Notes: a model not told the origin generated them from the letters alone. DNA of 6,943 nt from ZC4RG30 sp039800965 (GCA_039800965.1 JBDLPS010000186.1:1-6943), one strand, 5' to 3'; positions 1-5,745 are shown, numbered from the stretch's first letter. Numbers and translations: made by a program.

Positions 1-1220
1 TCCTGAAGCTGGAAAACTACGATGCGGCCACGACGCCGTTCCGTGCGAAGGGCGGTCCGGTCAACGTCGTCGACATCCCGAAGCCGAATCCGCTGGTGAA
101 GCGATTCGTGGATGCGGCGGAGTTCCTGGGGTATCCGCGCTGTGCGGACTTCAACGATGGCGAGCCGGAAGGCTTCGGTCCGCGACAGGGTGCGATTCGC
201 AATGGCCGGCGCGAGTCCGGCGTCACGGCCTACCTCGACCCGGTCCGCCAGCGTCCCAACCTGAAGATCCTGACCGACCATCCGGTGACGCGCGTGCTGC
301 TCAAGGAGGGTCGCGCGACCGGCATCGAGGTCCAGGTCGAAGGCGCGCGCAGGACGATCGAGGCGCGCCGCGAAGTGATCCTCAGCGCGGGCGCCTATGG
401 ATCGCCGCAGCTGCTGCAGCTTTCCGGCATCGGCGATCCGGTCGAGCTCGCCGCGAAAGGCATCACGCCGCTGCACGAGCTGCCTGATGTAGGCAGGCAT
501 CTGCATGATCATCCGGCCTCGTCGGTTTCCGTGCGCACCGCGGATACCTCGTCCTACGGCCTGTCATGGAAGACGCTGCCGCGGGCCGTTGGCATCGGGC
601 TGAACTACCTGCTGTTCCGCAAGGGTGCGCTGGCGACCAATGTCTTCGAGGCCAATGGCTTCGTGCGCTCGCGCCCGGGGCTCGATCGGCCCGACCTGCA
701 GATCATCTTCATGCCCGCGCACCGCAATGCGAATGGACACTGGCTGCCGATCGGGCATGGCTACGGGATCATCTTCGTCGCCCTGCGGCCCGAAAGCCGC
801 GGCAGCGTCCGCCTGGCCTCGTCCGATCCGTTTGCCAAGCCCCTCATCGACTTCAACTTCCTCGCCGAGCCGCGCGACATGGACGTGCTGGTCGAGGGTT
901 TCGCCCTGGCCCGTCGCATCCTCGCCGCGCCGCAGTTCGCCGCGCTGAAATCGGAAGAGGCCTCGCCCGGCGATGGCGTGCGGTCGCGTGCCGACATCGA
1001 AGCCCATATCCGTCGTACGCTGGTCACCGTGCACCACCCCGTCGGCACCTGCCGGATGGGGGATGTGGTGGACGCATCCTTGCGCGTCAAGGGCGTATCG
1101 GGGCTGCGCGTTGTCGACGCATCGGTGATCCCCACGGTGATCGCCGGCAACTCGAACATCCCCGTCAACATGGTCGCGGAACGCGCGGCCGACCTGATAC
1201 TCGGAGCGGCTCATGGCTGA
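1..1220 (+). CDS. GMC-family FAD-dependent alcohol dehydrogenase, 5'-truncated by the window edge
   Basis: The reading frame is open from base 3 (405 codons visible) and ends at TGA 1218-1220. GMC oxidoreductases oxidise primary or secondary alcohols using FAD; choline dehydrogenase and sorbose/PEG dehydrogenases are members. Visible landmarks in order: an FRAKGGPVNV segment at about 36-65; NGRRESGVTAYLDP followed by RPNLKILT (FAD/substrate region); SAGAYGSPQLLQLSGIG, the second GMC signature; and the C-terminal domain with VHHPVGTCRMG, whose second His (1035-1037) is the expected catalytic base, then GNSNIPVNMVAERAAD with the Asn of GNSN (1155-1157) as its usual partner. Family members are about 530-560 residues, so roughly 130 N-terminal residues, including the GxGxxG FAD motif, lie outside the window. 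The 3' end overlaps the next SDR gene, so the two are probably translationally coupled. The family call is secure; the substrate cannot be read from the sequence. Confidence 0.95.
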   Translation, partial: LKLENYDAATTPFRAKGGPVNVVDIPKPNPLVKRFVDAAEFLGYPRCADFNDGEPEGFGPRQGAIRNGRRESGVTAYLDPVRQRPNLKILTDHPVTRVLLKEGRATGIEVQVEGARRTIEARREVILSAGAYGSPQLLQLSGIGDPVELAAKGITPLHELPDVGRHLHDHPASSVSVRTADTSSYGLSWKTLPRAVGIGLNYLLFRKGALATNVFEANGFVRSRPGLDRPDLQIIFMPAHRNANGHWLPIGHGYGIIFVALRPESRGSVRLASSDPFAKPLIDFNFLAEPRDMDVLVEGFALARRILAAPQFAALKSEEASPGDGVRSRADIEAHIRRTLVTVHHPVGTCRMGDVVDASLRVKGVSGLRVVDASVIPTVIAGNSNIPVNMVAERAADLILGAAHG

Positions 1221-1995
1221 CCTCAAGGGCAAGACCATCATCGTCACCGGTGCGGCGGGCAGCATCGGCCACGCCACCGCCTGCGTTCTCGCCAGGGCCG
1301 GGGCGAATCTGCTGCTGGTCGACATCGACGGCGATCGGCTCGCCGCGCGCCACGCCACCGTCGCGGGATTCGGCACTGCAGTAAAGGATTTCCGGGCCGA
1401 CGTCAGCCGCGAGGCGGACGTGCAGGCCTATGTTGCTGCCGCGCTGGACGCCTACGGACGGATCGACGGACTGTTCAACAACGCCGGGACAGAGGGGGCG
1501 ATCGCCCCGACGGATGCTTACGACGTGGCAGAGTTCGACCGGATCATCGCCATCAACCTGCGCAGCATGTTCCTCGGTCTCCGCTACGTCCTGCCGATCA
1601 TGGTCGGGCAGGGTGCCGGTGCGGTCGTGAACACCGGCTCGATCGCCAGCGAGCGGGGCCTGGCCGGAGCCTGCGCCTACAACGCGACCAAACACGGCGT
1701 GATCGGCCTGACCCGCACTGCGGCGGCCGACGTGGGTCCGCGTGGCGTGCGGGTTAACGCAGTGCTGCCGGGTGTCATCGATACGCCGCTGCTCGAGGCC
1801 ATGCTGGGAACGATGTTCGACGGTGACGTCGAGCTCGGCAAGCGCACGTTGGGACGCATCGCGCCCCAGGAGCGTATCGGGCAGCCGGCGGAAATCGGGG
1901 AGGCCGTGGCCTTCCTGCTGTCGCCGGCGGCGAGTTTCGTGAATGGTGCTTGCTGGGCCGTCGACGGCGGCGCACTCTGCACGATCAAGCACTGA
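1213..1995 (+). CDS. Short-chain dehydrogenase/reductase (classical SDR, probably NAD-dependent)
   Basis: The product is 260 aa, a normal length for classical SDRs, with a Rossmann fold acting on an alcohol/ketone pair in the cytoplasm. The cofactor motif is TGAAGSIG at residues 12-19, with the Gly/Ser order swapped relative to the usual TGxxxGIG. Asp37 at the end of beta-2 (LLLVDID) predicts NAD over NADP. NNAG is at 89-92, Asn115 in IIAIN, catalytic Ser143, Tyr156 and Lys160 (YNATK), PGVIDTP at 187-192, and the C-terminal VDGG. The Ser-Tyr spacing of 13 is canonical, so the enzyme should be active. The start is well supported: GGAG at 1203-1206 sits 6 bp before the ATG, and the ATG lies inside the end of the GMC gene. 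It is likely to oxidise the product or a relative of the substrate of the GMC enzyme (inference). The substrate is unknown. Confidence 0.93.
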   Translation: MADLKGKTIIVTGAAGSIGHATACVLARAGANLLLVDIDGDRLAARHATVAGFGTAVKDFRADVSREADVQAYVAAALDAYGRIDGLFNNAGTEGAIAPTDAYDVAEFDRIIAINLRSMFLGLRYVLPIMVGQGAGAVVNTGSIASERGLAGACAYNATKHGVIGLTRTAAADVGPRGVRVNAVLPGVIDTPLLEAMLGTMFDGDVELGKRTLGRIAPQERIGQPAEIGEAVAFLLSPAASFVNGACWAVDGGALCTIKH

Positions 1996-2019
1996 AACAA
2001 CAACCATCGCTTGGGTTCC

Positions 2020-2029
2020 AGGGGGGAAC
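2020..2029 (+). promoter_or_regulatory. G-rich ribosome-binding site of the MFS gene
   Basis: AGGGGGGAAC directly precedes the ATG at 2030. It decides the start of the MFS gene: the frame is open 29 codons further upstream, inside the SDR gene, but those codons lack a Shine-Dalgarno sequence and would precede a normal MFS N-terminus. The run of six G residues is unusual and could pair with the C7 loop of the RNA candidate at 5085-5191. Confidence 0.6.
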
Positions 2030-3253
2030 ATGGCTGCCAATCCGCGCTATCAGTGGCTTTTGATCGCCTTGCTGAGTTTCAACTTCGGCATCGTGTTCTT
2101 CGACCGCAACGCAATCAGCTTCCTGACGCCTTTCATCCAGCAGGAGCTGCAGCTCAGCAACACGCAGATCGGCCTGTTCGCTTCGGCACTGGCCTTCAGT
2201 TGGGCGCTGGCGGGCCTGTTCATCGGCTGGCTGTCCGACAAGCTGGGCAAGCGCAAGATACTTCTCGTCGTTTCCACGATTGTGTTCTCGCTGGCTTCGG
2301 TGTTGTCCGGCCTGGCGGGCGGGTTCCTCTCCTTGCTGGGAGCGCGCCTGCTGATGGGCGTGGCCGAAGGCGGCATCATGCCCGTCAGCCAGACGCTGAT
2401 CGCCGCGGAGGTGGCACCCGAACGCCGGGGCCTCGCCCAGGGCATCACGCAGATCTTCGGTGCCAACCTGCTGGCAAATTTCCTTGGTCCGATCGTGATC
2501 GTCGCCATCGGTGCCTCGATGGGCTGGCGCAACGCATTCTTCGTCTCGGCGCTCCCTGGCTTTTTCTCGGCCGTCCTGCTGTGGATGCTGGTGCGTGAGC
2601 CGGAAGTCGCTGTCGCGGCCTCCGAAGCGCCGCGAGGGCGGTCGGCGCTGTTGCCACTGCTGGCGGATCGCACCCTGTTGTTGTGCATCCTCATCGCCAC
2701 CTTGCTGGTGGCTTTCTTCGTGGTCTTCATGACCTTCATGCCGCTGTACCTCACCCAGGTGCGCGGGGTCACGAATCAGGGCATGAGTTACATCATGTCC
2801 ACCTTCGGCCTGGCTTCCATGGCCGTCGCCTTCCTGGTCCCGGGATCGTCCGACCGCTTCGGCCGCAAGCCGGTGGTCGTGGTGACCTTCCTGGTCGGCC
2901 TGATCCTGCCTCTGGGCGTGCTGCTGACTTCCGGCAGCGATCCGTTGCCGCTGGTTGTCAGCATCGCGCTGGGCTGCTGCGTCAGCGGCTGCTTCCCTCT
3001 CGTGATGGCGACGATCCCTTCGGAGCATGTCGCCGCGGCGCAGACTGCGACGGCGTTGAGCCTCACGATGGGCATCAGCGAGGTCGTTGGCGGCGTGGCC
3101 GCGCCGTACTTCGCCGGCGGCATCGCCGACGCCTACGGCCTCGGGGCGGTGATGTGGATCCTTGCCGGCATCTGCCTGTCCTGCGCGTTGCTGGCGCTCA
3201 TGCTCAAGGAGACGGCGCCGCGAGTGCTGGCCCTTCGTCGCGCTGTGCCATAA
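2030..3253 (+). CDS. MFS transporter, 12 TM, resembling the anion:cation symporter (organic acid) group
   Basis: The product is 407 aa from the chosen ATG, typical for a 12-helix Major Facilitator permease of the inner membrane. TM1 is at about 8-24, followed by DRNAIS (25-30), a placement of Asp-Arg like that in organic-anion symporters such as the hexuronate/galactarate permeases. The loop 2-3 motif A is complete (GWLSDKLGKRK, 66-76). TM4 has RLLMGVAEGG (106-115) with the conserved Arg and Gly residues, and PERRG is at 130-134. GWRNAFF (165-171) starts TM6. A central charged loop (about 190-213) separates the halves, and the second-half copy of motif A is GSSDRFGRK (272-280). The C-terminal tail after TM12 is short and basic. 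It starts 34 bp after the SDR stop without a terminator between them, so it belongs to the GMC-SDR operon and probably imports its substrate (inference). The stop codon TAA lies inside the -10 box of the next promoter. Confidence 0.92.
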   Translation: MAANPRYQWLLIALLSFNFGIVFFDRNAISFLTPFIQQELQLSNTQIGLFASALAFSWALAGLFIGWLSDKLGKRKILLVVSTIVFSLASVLSGLAGGFLSLLGARLLMGVAEGGIMPVSQTLIAAEVAPERRGLAQGITQIFGANLLANFLGPIVIVAIGASMGWRNAFFVSALPGFFSAVLLWMLVREPEVAVAASEAPRGRSALLPLLADRTLLLCILIATLLVAFFVVFMTFMPLYLTQVRGVTNQGMSYIMSTFGLASMAVAFLVPGSSDRFGRKPVVVVTFLVGLILPLGVLLTSGSDPLPLVVSIALGCCVSGCFPLVMATIPSEHVAAAQTATALSLTMGISEVVGGVAAPYFAGGIADAYGLGAVMWILAGICLSCALLALMLKETAPRVLALRRAVP

Positions 3254-3254
3254 T
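3227..3254 (+). promoter_or_regulatory. Putative sigma-70 promoter of the DUF47-pit operon, overlapping the MFS stop codon
   Basis: The -10 element is CATAAT (3249-3254, 5 of 6 to consensus), preceded by TGC (3246-3248), which makes an extended -10. A weak -35, CTGGCC (3227-3232, 3 of 6), lies 16 bp upstream. Such AT-rich -10 boxes are rare in this GC-rich sequence. Transcription would start near 3261, giving a leader of about 34 nt. The predicted promoter separates the phosphate pair from the catabolic operon, although read-through from upstream is also possible because no terminator is visible between them. Confidence 0.5.
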
Positions 3255-3294
3255 CGTCCACATCATCACGTCGGCCTGAATCCGGGGCTCCTCC

Positions 3295-3936
3295 ATGAAA
3301 TTCATCTCCAACCTCGTGCCGCGCGAGGGCAAGTTCTTCGAATATTTCAACCAGCACGCGAGCCTGATCGCGGAGGGCAGTGCGGCGCTGACCGACCTGC
3401 TGAAGAACTATTCCGACCCGGCCAACCGTCAGGCCGGGCTGGACAAGGTGAACGACCTCGAGCACCAGGCCGACCGCGTCACCCACGACACCACCGCCCT
3501 CCTGCACACCAGCTTCGTCACGCCGCTCGACCGGGACGACATCCACCGCCTGATTTCGAGGATGGATGATGTCCTCGACCTCATGCAGGACGCGGCGGAA
3601 TCCTTGCACCTCTATGACGTGCAGTCGGTTACGCCGGAGGCCGTCGAGCTGGCCGTTCTCCTGCAGCATTGCTGCGAGCGAATGCAGTCCGCGGTCGCGC
3701 TGCTGAACAGCATGAAAAACGCTCCCGCGGCGCTCAAGATCTGCCACGAGATCGACCAGGCGGAGTCGCGGGCCGACCAGGTGATGCGCGCTGCGATCTC
3801 GCGGCTTTTCCGCGAGGAGTCCGATACGCGCCAGCTCATCAAGCTCAAGGCGGTCTACGAGTTGCTCGAGGCGGCCACTGACAAGTGCCAGGACGTCGCC
3901 AACGTCATCGAAAGCCTGATCCTCGAGAACGCCTGA
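3295..3936 (+). CDS. DUF47 / PhoU-like Pit accessory protein (TIGR00153 type)
   Basis: The 213-aa product is soluble and almost entirely helical, the normal length for DUF47 proteins, which are structurally related to PhoU and are commonly encoded next to a PiT phosphate transporter. It opens with KFISNLVPREGKFFEYFN, a typical N-terminus of the family. Acidic metal-binding type motifs (E/DxxxD) recur on the helices: Glu56-Asp60 (EHQAD), Asp91/Asp92/Asp95, Glu157-Asp161 (ESRAD) and Glu192-Asp196 (EAATD). This periodicity is what PhoU-type three-helix bundles show. It probably binds or gates the permease encoded immediately downstream, from which it is separated by one base. The Shine-Dalgarno is weak: GGGG at 3284-3287, 7 bp before the ATG. 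The family assignment is firm; the regulatory role is known only in outline. Confidence 0.93.
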   Translation: MKFISNLVPREGKFFEYFNQHASLIAEGSAALTDLLKNYSDPANRQAGLDKVNDLEHQADRVTHDTTALLHTSFVTPLDRDDIHRLISRMDDVLDLMQDAAESLHLYDVQSVTPEAVELAVLLQHCCERMQSAVALLNSMKNAPAALKICHEIDQAESRADQVMRAAISRLFREESDTRQLIKLKAVYELLEAATDKCQDVANVIESLILENA

Positions 3937-3937
3937 C

Positions 3938-4948
3938 ATGTCGCCGGACCTCGTCCTGTCGACGCTGGGCATGCTGGTGCTCCTGGCGCTCGCGTTCGAC
4001 TTCATGAACGGTTTCCACGACGCCGCCAATTCCATCGCCACGGTCGTCTCCACGCGGGTCCTGAAGCCTTACCAGGCGGTGGTCTGGGCGGCGTTCTTCA
4101 ACTTCGTTGCCATCTACATCTTCGAGCCCAAGGTCGCCGCGACCATCGGCAAGGGCATCGTCTCGCCGGATATCGTTGATCACGCCGTGATCTTCGGCGC
4201 GCTGGTCGGCGCCATCGCCTGGAACGTGATCACCTGGTACTACGGCATCCCGTCCAGTTCGTCGCACGCATTGATTGGCGGCATGATCGGGGCCGCGATG
4301 GCCAAATCGGGGCCCGCGGCGCTGCTGTCGCCCGGCATCATGAAGACGGCCATCTTCATCGTCGTGTCACCGACGCTGGGCTTCCTCATCGGGGGGCTGA
4401 TCATGCTGGCGGTGACCTGGGCCTGTCGGCGCTCGTCCCCCAGCAGGATGGATCGCTGGTTCAGGCGTTCCCAGCTTCTGGCCAGCGCGTTCTACAGCCT
4501 CGGGCACGGCAGCAACGACGCCCAGAAAACGATGGGTATCATCTGGCTGTTGTTGATGTCCCAGGGACTGGCCACCAAGGACCACCTGCCGATGTGGGTG
4601 ATCGTCTGTTGTTACACCGCCATCGCGGTGGGTACCTTGTTCGGTGGTTGGCGGATCATCCGCACCATGGGCCAGAAGCTCACCAAGCTCCGTCCGGCCA
4701 GCGGTTCCGCCGCGTCGATGGGCGGTGCGGTCACCCTGTTCATCGCTTCCAACTTCGGCATCCCGGTTTCGACGACCCACACCATCACCGGCGCGATACT
4801 CGGCGCCGGGTCGGTCCAGAACCCGGCGCAGGTGCGTTGGCGCCTGGCGACGAACCTCGTCTACGCCTGGATCCTCACGATCCCGGCCGCAGCGCTGATG
4901 GCCGCGCTGGCCTACTGGGCGGGCCGCGGGTTCATCCTGCCCGGTTGA
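3938..4948 (+). CDS. pit: PiT-family inorganic phosphate transporter
   Basis: The 336-aa inner-membrane permease belongs to the PiT family (Pi:H+ or Pi:Na+ symport, usually of a metal-phosphate complex, low affinity). The family's internal duplication is visible as two repeat pairs. GFHDAANSIAT (25-35) matches GSNDAQKTMGI (191-201), carrying the conserved Asp residues of the signature. GIPSSSSHALIGGMIGA (103-119) matches GIPVSTTHTITGAILGA (274-290). About ten hydrophobic segments are separated by one basic cytoplasmic loop (about 163-178, CRRSSPSRMDRWFRR). The ORF is slightly shorter than the approximately 500-residue E. coli PitA because the central loop is short, as in many DUF47-linked homologues. 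The start ATG follows the DUF47 stop by one base (TGA-C-ATG), implying translational coupling; no strong Shine-Dalgarno is seen. The symbol is used in the general sense for the family. Confidence 0.94.
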   Translation: MSPDLVLSTLGMLVLLALAFDFMNGFHDAANSIATVVSTRVLKPYQAVVWAAFFNFVAIYIFEPKVAATIGKGIVSPDIVDHAVIFGALVGAIAWNVITWYYGIPSSSSHALIGGMIGAAMAKSGPAALLSPGIMKTAIFIVVSPTLGFLIGGLIMLAVTWACRRSSPSRMDRWFRRSQLLASAFYSLGHGSNDAQKTMGIIWLLLMSQGLATKDHLPMWVIVCCYTAIAVGTLFGGWRIIRTMGQKLTKLRPASGSAASMGGAVTLFIASNFGIPVSTTHTITGAILGAGSVQNPAQVRWRLATNLVYAWILTIPAAALMAALAYWAGRGFILPG

Positions 4949-5002
4949 TGGCCCTTCCCGGGCGAATCTGAACAGGGGCTGAAAAAACGTGCGATGCGTC
5001 GC

Positions 5003-5033
5003 AAAACCGCGCAAAAGCGCCGATACGCGTTTT
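5003..5033 (+). terminator. Weak hairpin with T4 end, possible partial terminator of the pit operon
   Basis: AAAA and CGCG (5003-5011, one bulged C) can pair with CGCGTTTT (5026-5033) across a 14-nt loop. The stem is short and the T-run is part of it, so it would be inefficient at best. The strong terminator at 5162-5191 is the more likely end for transcripts that read out of pit. Confidence 0.2.
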
Positions 5034-5055
5034 CCGACACGAAAATGTCATTACC
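5034..5055 (+). promoter_or_regulatory. Pho-box-like direct repeat / small dyad upstream of the RNA candidate
   Basis: Two 7-bp units are separated by 4 bp: CCGACAC (5034-5040), GAAA, ATGTCAT (5045-5051). Against the PhoB half-site CTGTCAT/C they match 5 and 6 of 7, and the 11-bp period and A-rich spacer fit. The same bases also form the dyad GACA-N6-TGTC (5036-5049), centred about 42 bp before the predicted transcription start, a class II activator position. The distance to the -10 is longer than is usual for PhoB promoters, so the identity of the binding protein is uncertain. Confidence 0.25.
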
Positions 5056-5078
5056 GCGGGGCCGGCTTCGTGTAGTAT
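5051..5078 (+). promoter_or_regulatory. Putative promoter of the small RNA candidate
   Basis: TAGTAT (5073-5078, 4 of 6) is a plausible -10 with TTACCG (5051-5056, 3 of 6) 16 bp upstream. The predicted start, 7 bp downstream at about 5085, coincides with the first base of the first stem of the RNA. The -35 is weak, consistent with a need for an activator bound at 5034-5051 (inference). Confidence 0.4.
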
Positions 5079-5084
5079 TCAACT

Positions 5085-5191
5085 TCGAGCCGGATTGCTG
5101 ATTCAGCGAGCTGCGTCTCGATAGTCGTGGAACAAGACCCCCCCGTTTCCACGCGATATTCAGGCCCCACCTCTGGTGGGGCCTTTTTTTT
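5085..5191 (+). ncRNA. Candidate small regulatory RNA with C7 loop and intrinsic terminator
   Basis: The predicted transcript of about 107 nt folds into three stems. Stem 1 pairs TCGAG (5085-5089) with CTCGA (5117-5121) and contains an inner GCTG-ATT-CAGC hairpin. Stem 2 is a perfect 7-bp CGTGGAA/TTCCACG (5126-5132 with 5147-5153) enclosing a 14-nt loop that holds seven consecutive C (5138-5144). Stem 3 is the terminator. No ORF with a ribosome-binding site runs through it. The size, three-stem plan and C-rich loop resemble sX13 of Xanthomonas and other C-rich-loop sRNAs that pair with G-rich sequences at ribosome-binding sites; this is a comparison of form, as I cannot verify sequence homology. 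The alternative is a long structured 3' UTR of the pit operon, possibly processed. The 5' end is inferred from the promoter and the stem; the 3' end is well defined by the terminator. Confidence 0.6.
5162..5191 (+). terminator. Strong rho-independent terminator
   Basis: A perfect GC-rich stem, GGCCCCACC (5163-5171) with GGTGGGGCC (5175-5183), carries a 3-nt TCT loop and extends by one A-T pair (5162/5184). It is followed directly by eight T (5184-5191). The T-run lies only on the + strand side, so it terminates rightward transcription. It ends the RNA candidate and also any read-through from pit. Confidence 0.95.
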
Positions 5192-5269
5192 GCCCCATCT
5201 CCCGGCACGGGGCGTTTCGATACGCAGCGGCATCTTGCTGTTCGGCCGGGTTGCCGGGCCGTCGCTGCC

Positions 5270-5299
5270 CTGCCGGCCGGGCGCCCTTCGTGCTAGCGT
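5270..5299 (+). promoter_or_regulatory. Possible promoter of the SnoaL-like/SDR genes
   Basis: TGC followed by TAGCGT (5291-5299) resembles an extended -10, with a poor -35 (CTGCCG, 5270-5275) 18 bp upstream. A promoter is expected here because the strong terminator at 5162-5191 blocks transcription from the left. The element itself is weakly supported. Confidence 0.3.
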
Positions 5300-5327
5300 C
5301 CCCATGACAGGCCGGGCAAGCCGGAAC

Positions 5328-5338
5328 GAGGGGGAACA
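5328..5338 (+). promoter_or_regulatory. G-rich ribosome-binding site of the SnoaL-like gene
   Basis: GAGGGGGAACA lies just before the ATG at 5339 and gives a strong Shine-Dalgarno match, fixing the start. Its five consecutive G (5330-5334) repeat the form of the MFS gene's site, and both are potential partners for the C7 loop. Confidence 0.6.
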
Positions 5339-5728
5339 ATGTCGCGTACGCCGCAGGAACAACGGAACCTGGACCTGGTGCTGGAGATGCACCGCGAGGT
5401 TCTGGACAAGCTCGATTCGAGCAAGGTCGACCGCTATCTCTCCCCGGATTACCTCCAGCACAGTTCCCTGGCGGAGCCCGGGCTGGGGAGCCTGAAGGCC
5501 TTCCTCGACAAGGTCCGGGTTGAATCCCCCGATGCCAAGCACCATGTGAAGCGGGCGCTGGTCGATGGCGATCTCGTGGCCGTGCACGTGCATGTCGAGC
5601 GCTTCCCCGGTGACCGCGGCCTCGCCGTCGTCGATATTTTCCGCGTGGAGGGGGGGCGTGTCGTCGAGCATTGGGACGTCCTGCAGGAAGTCCCCGCAAA
5701 CCCCGTCAATCCCAACCCGATGTTCTGA
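5339..5728 (+). CDS. SnoaL-like / NTF2-fold protein (COG4922 type)
   Basis: The 129-aa product has the size and pattern of single-domain NTF2-like proteins related to SnoaL. An N-terminal helix pair (about 5-35) leads to YLSPDYLQHS (33-42) with the typical YxQH element. Beta strands follow: LVAVHVHVER (79-88), VVDIFRVEGGRVVEHWDVLQ (97-116) with the conserved Asp99 and His111-Trp112-Asp113, and a Pro/Asn-rich tail ending NPNPMF. There is no signal peptide or membrane segment. Database descriptions call such proteins SnoaL-like aldol-condensation enzymes or polyketide-cyclase-like, but most are of unknown activity; the fold accepts small hydrophobic ligands and the His/Asp residues could act as acid-base groups. 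It precedes an SDR gene by 17 bp and is probably cotranscribed with it. The fold assignment is good; the function is open. Confidence 0.88.
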   Translation: MSRTPQEQRNLDLVLEMHREVLDKLDSSKVDRYLSPDYLQHSSLAEPGLGSLKAFLDKVRVESPDAKHHVKRALVDGDLVAVHVHVERFPGDRGLAVVDIFRVEGGRVVEHWDVLQEVPANPVNPNPMF

Positions 5729-5745
5729 GGGCGAGCCAGCAGACC

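Larger units (their letters stand above)
4949..5338 (+). other. 390-bp intergenic region between pit and the SnoaL-like gene
   Basis: No protein gene is supported here on either strand. From left to right: a short GCCC/GGGC inverted repeat just after the pit stop; an A-rich tract at 4982-4987; a small hairpin GCGA-TGCG-TCGC (4991-5002); a weak stem of AAAA-c-CGCG (5003-5011) with CGCGTTTT (5026-5033) that could act as a poor terminator of the pit operon; a Pho-box-like/dyad element (5034-5051); the promoter, RNA candidate and strong terminator (5051-5191); then a very GC-rich stretch with several GGCC/GGGC inverted repeats, leading to the start of the SnoaL-like gene. The region is less GC-rich than its flanks between about 4970 and 5085, as expected of a regulatory segment. 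Confidence 0.7.

Noticed and set aside
564..1376. Long antisense open frame (270 codons) opposite the GMC and SDR genes
   Set aside because: It is a GC-rich shadow of the coding strand: low-complexity, rich in Arg/Asp/His/Gly, no recognisable domain, and it spans two well-supported genes.
1943..2029. Upstream in-frame extension of the MFS gene by 29 codons
   Set aside because: The extension lies inside the SDR gene, lacks a ribosome-binding site and is not membrane-protein-like; AGGGGGG before 2030 marks the real start.
1985..3028. Antisense open frame (347 codons) opposite the MFS gene
   Set aside because: Its composition is dominated by Gln, Glu, Asp, Arg and His, as expected from reading a hydrophobic transporter gene on the opposite strand; no domain or ribosome-binding site supports it.
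3938..4948. Internal sequence repeats in pit as a possible recent duplication
   Set aside because: The repeated motifs are the ancient internal duplication shared by the whole PiT family, not a local event.
4947..4971. Tiny + strand frame (ATG to TGA, 7 codons) overlapping the pit stop
   Set aside because: It has no Shine-Dalgarno of its own and is too short to distinguish from chance.
4912..5208. Minus-strand open frame of 98 codons in the intergenic region
   Set aside because: It reads through the inverted repeats, including the complete terminator hairpin, has no ribosome-binding site and no family resemblance.
5192..5213. GCCCC/GGGGC inverted repeat just after the terminator
   Set aside because: Five base pairs without a T-run in very GC-rich DNA; not distinguishable from background.
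5051..5671. Antisense open frame covering the SnoaL-like gene, terminator and RNA candidate
   Set aside because: It would have to run through the terminator stem and the regulatory region, has no recognisable motif, and the + strand gene has clear family features.
5671..5745. Upstream in-frame extension of the second SDR by 25 codons
   Set aside because: It lies within the SnoaL-like gene and its Pro/Arg/Gln-rich residues do not resemble an SDR N-terminus.
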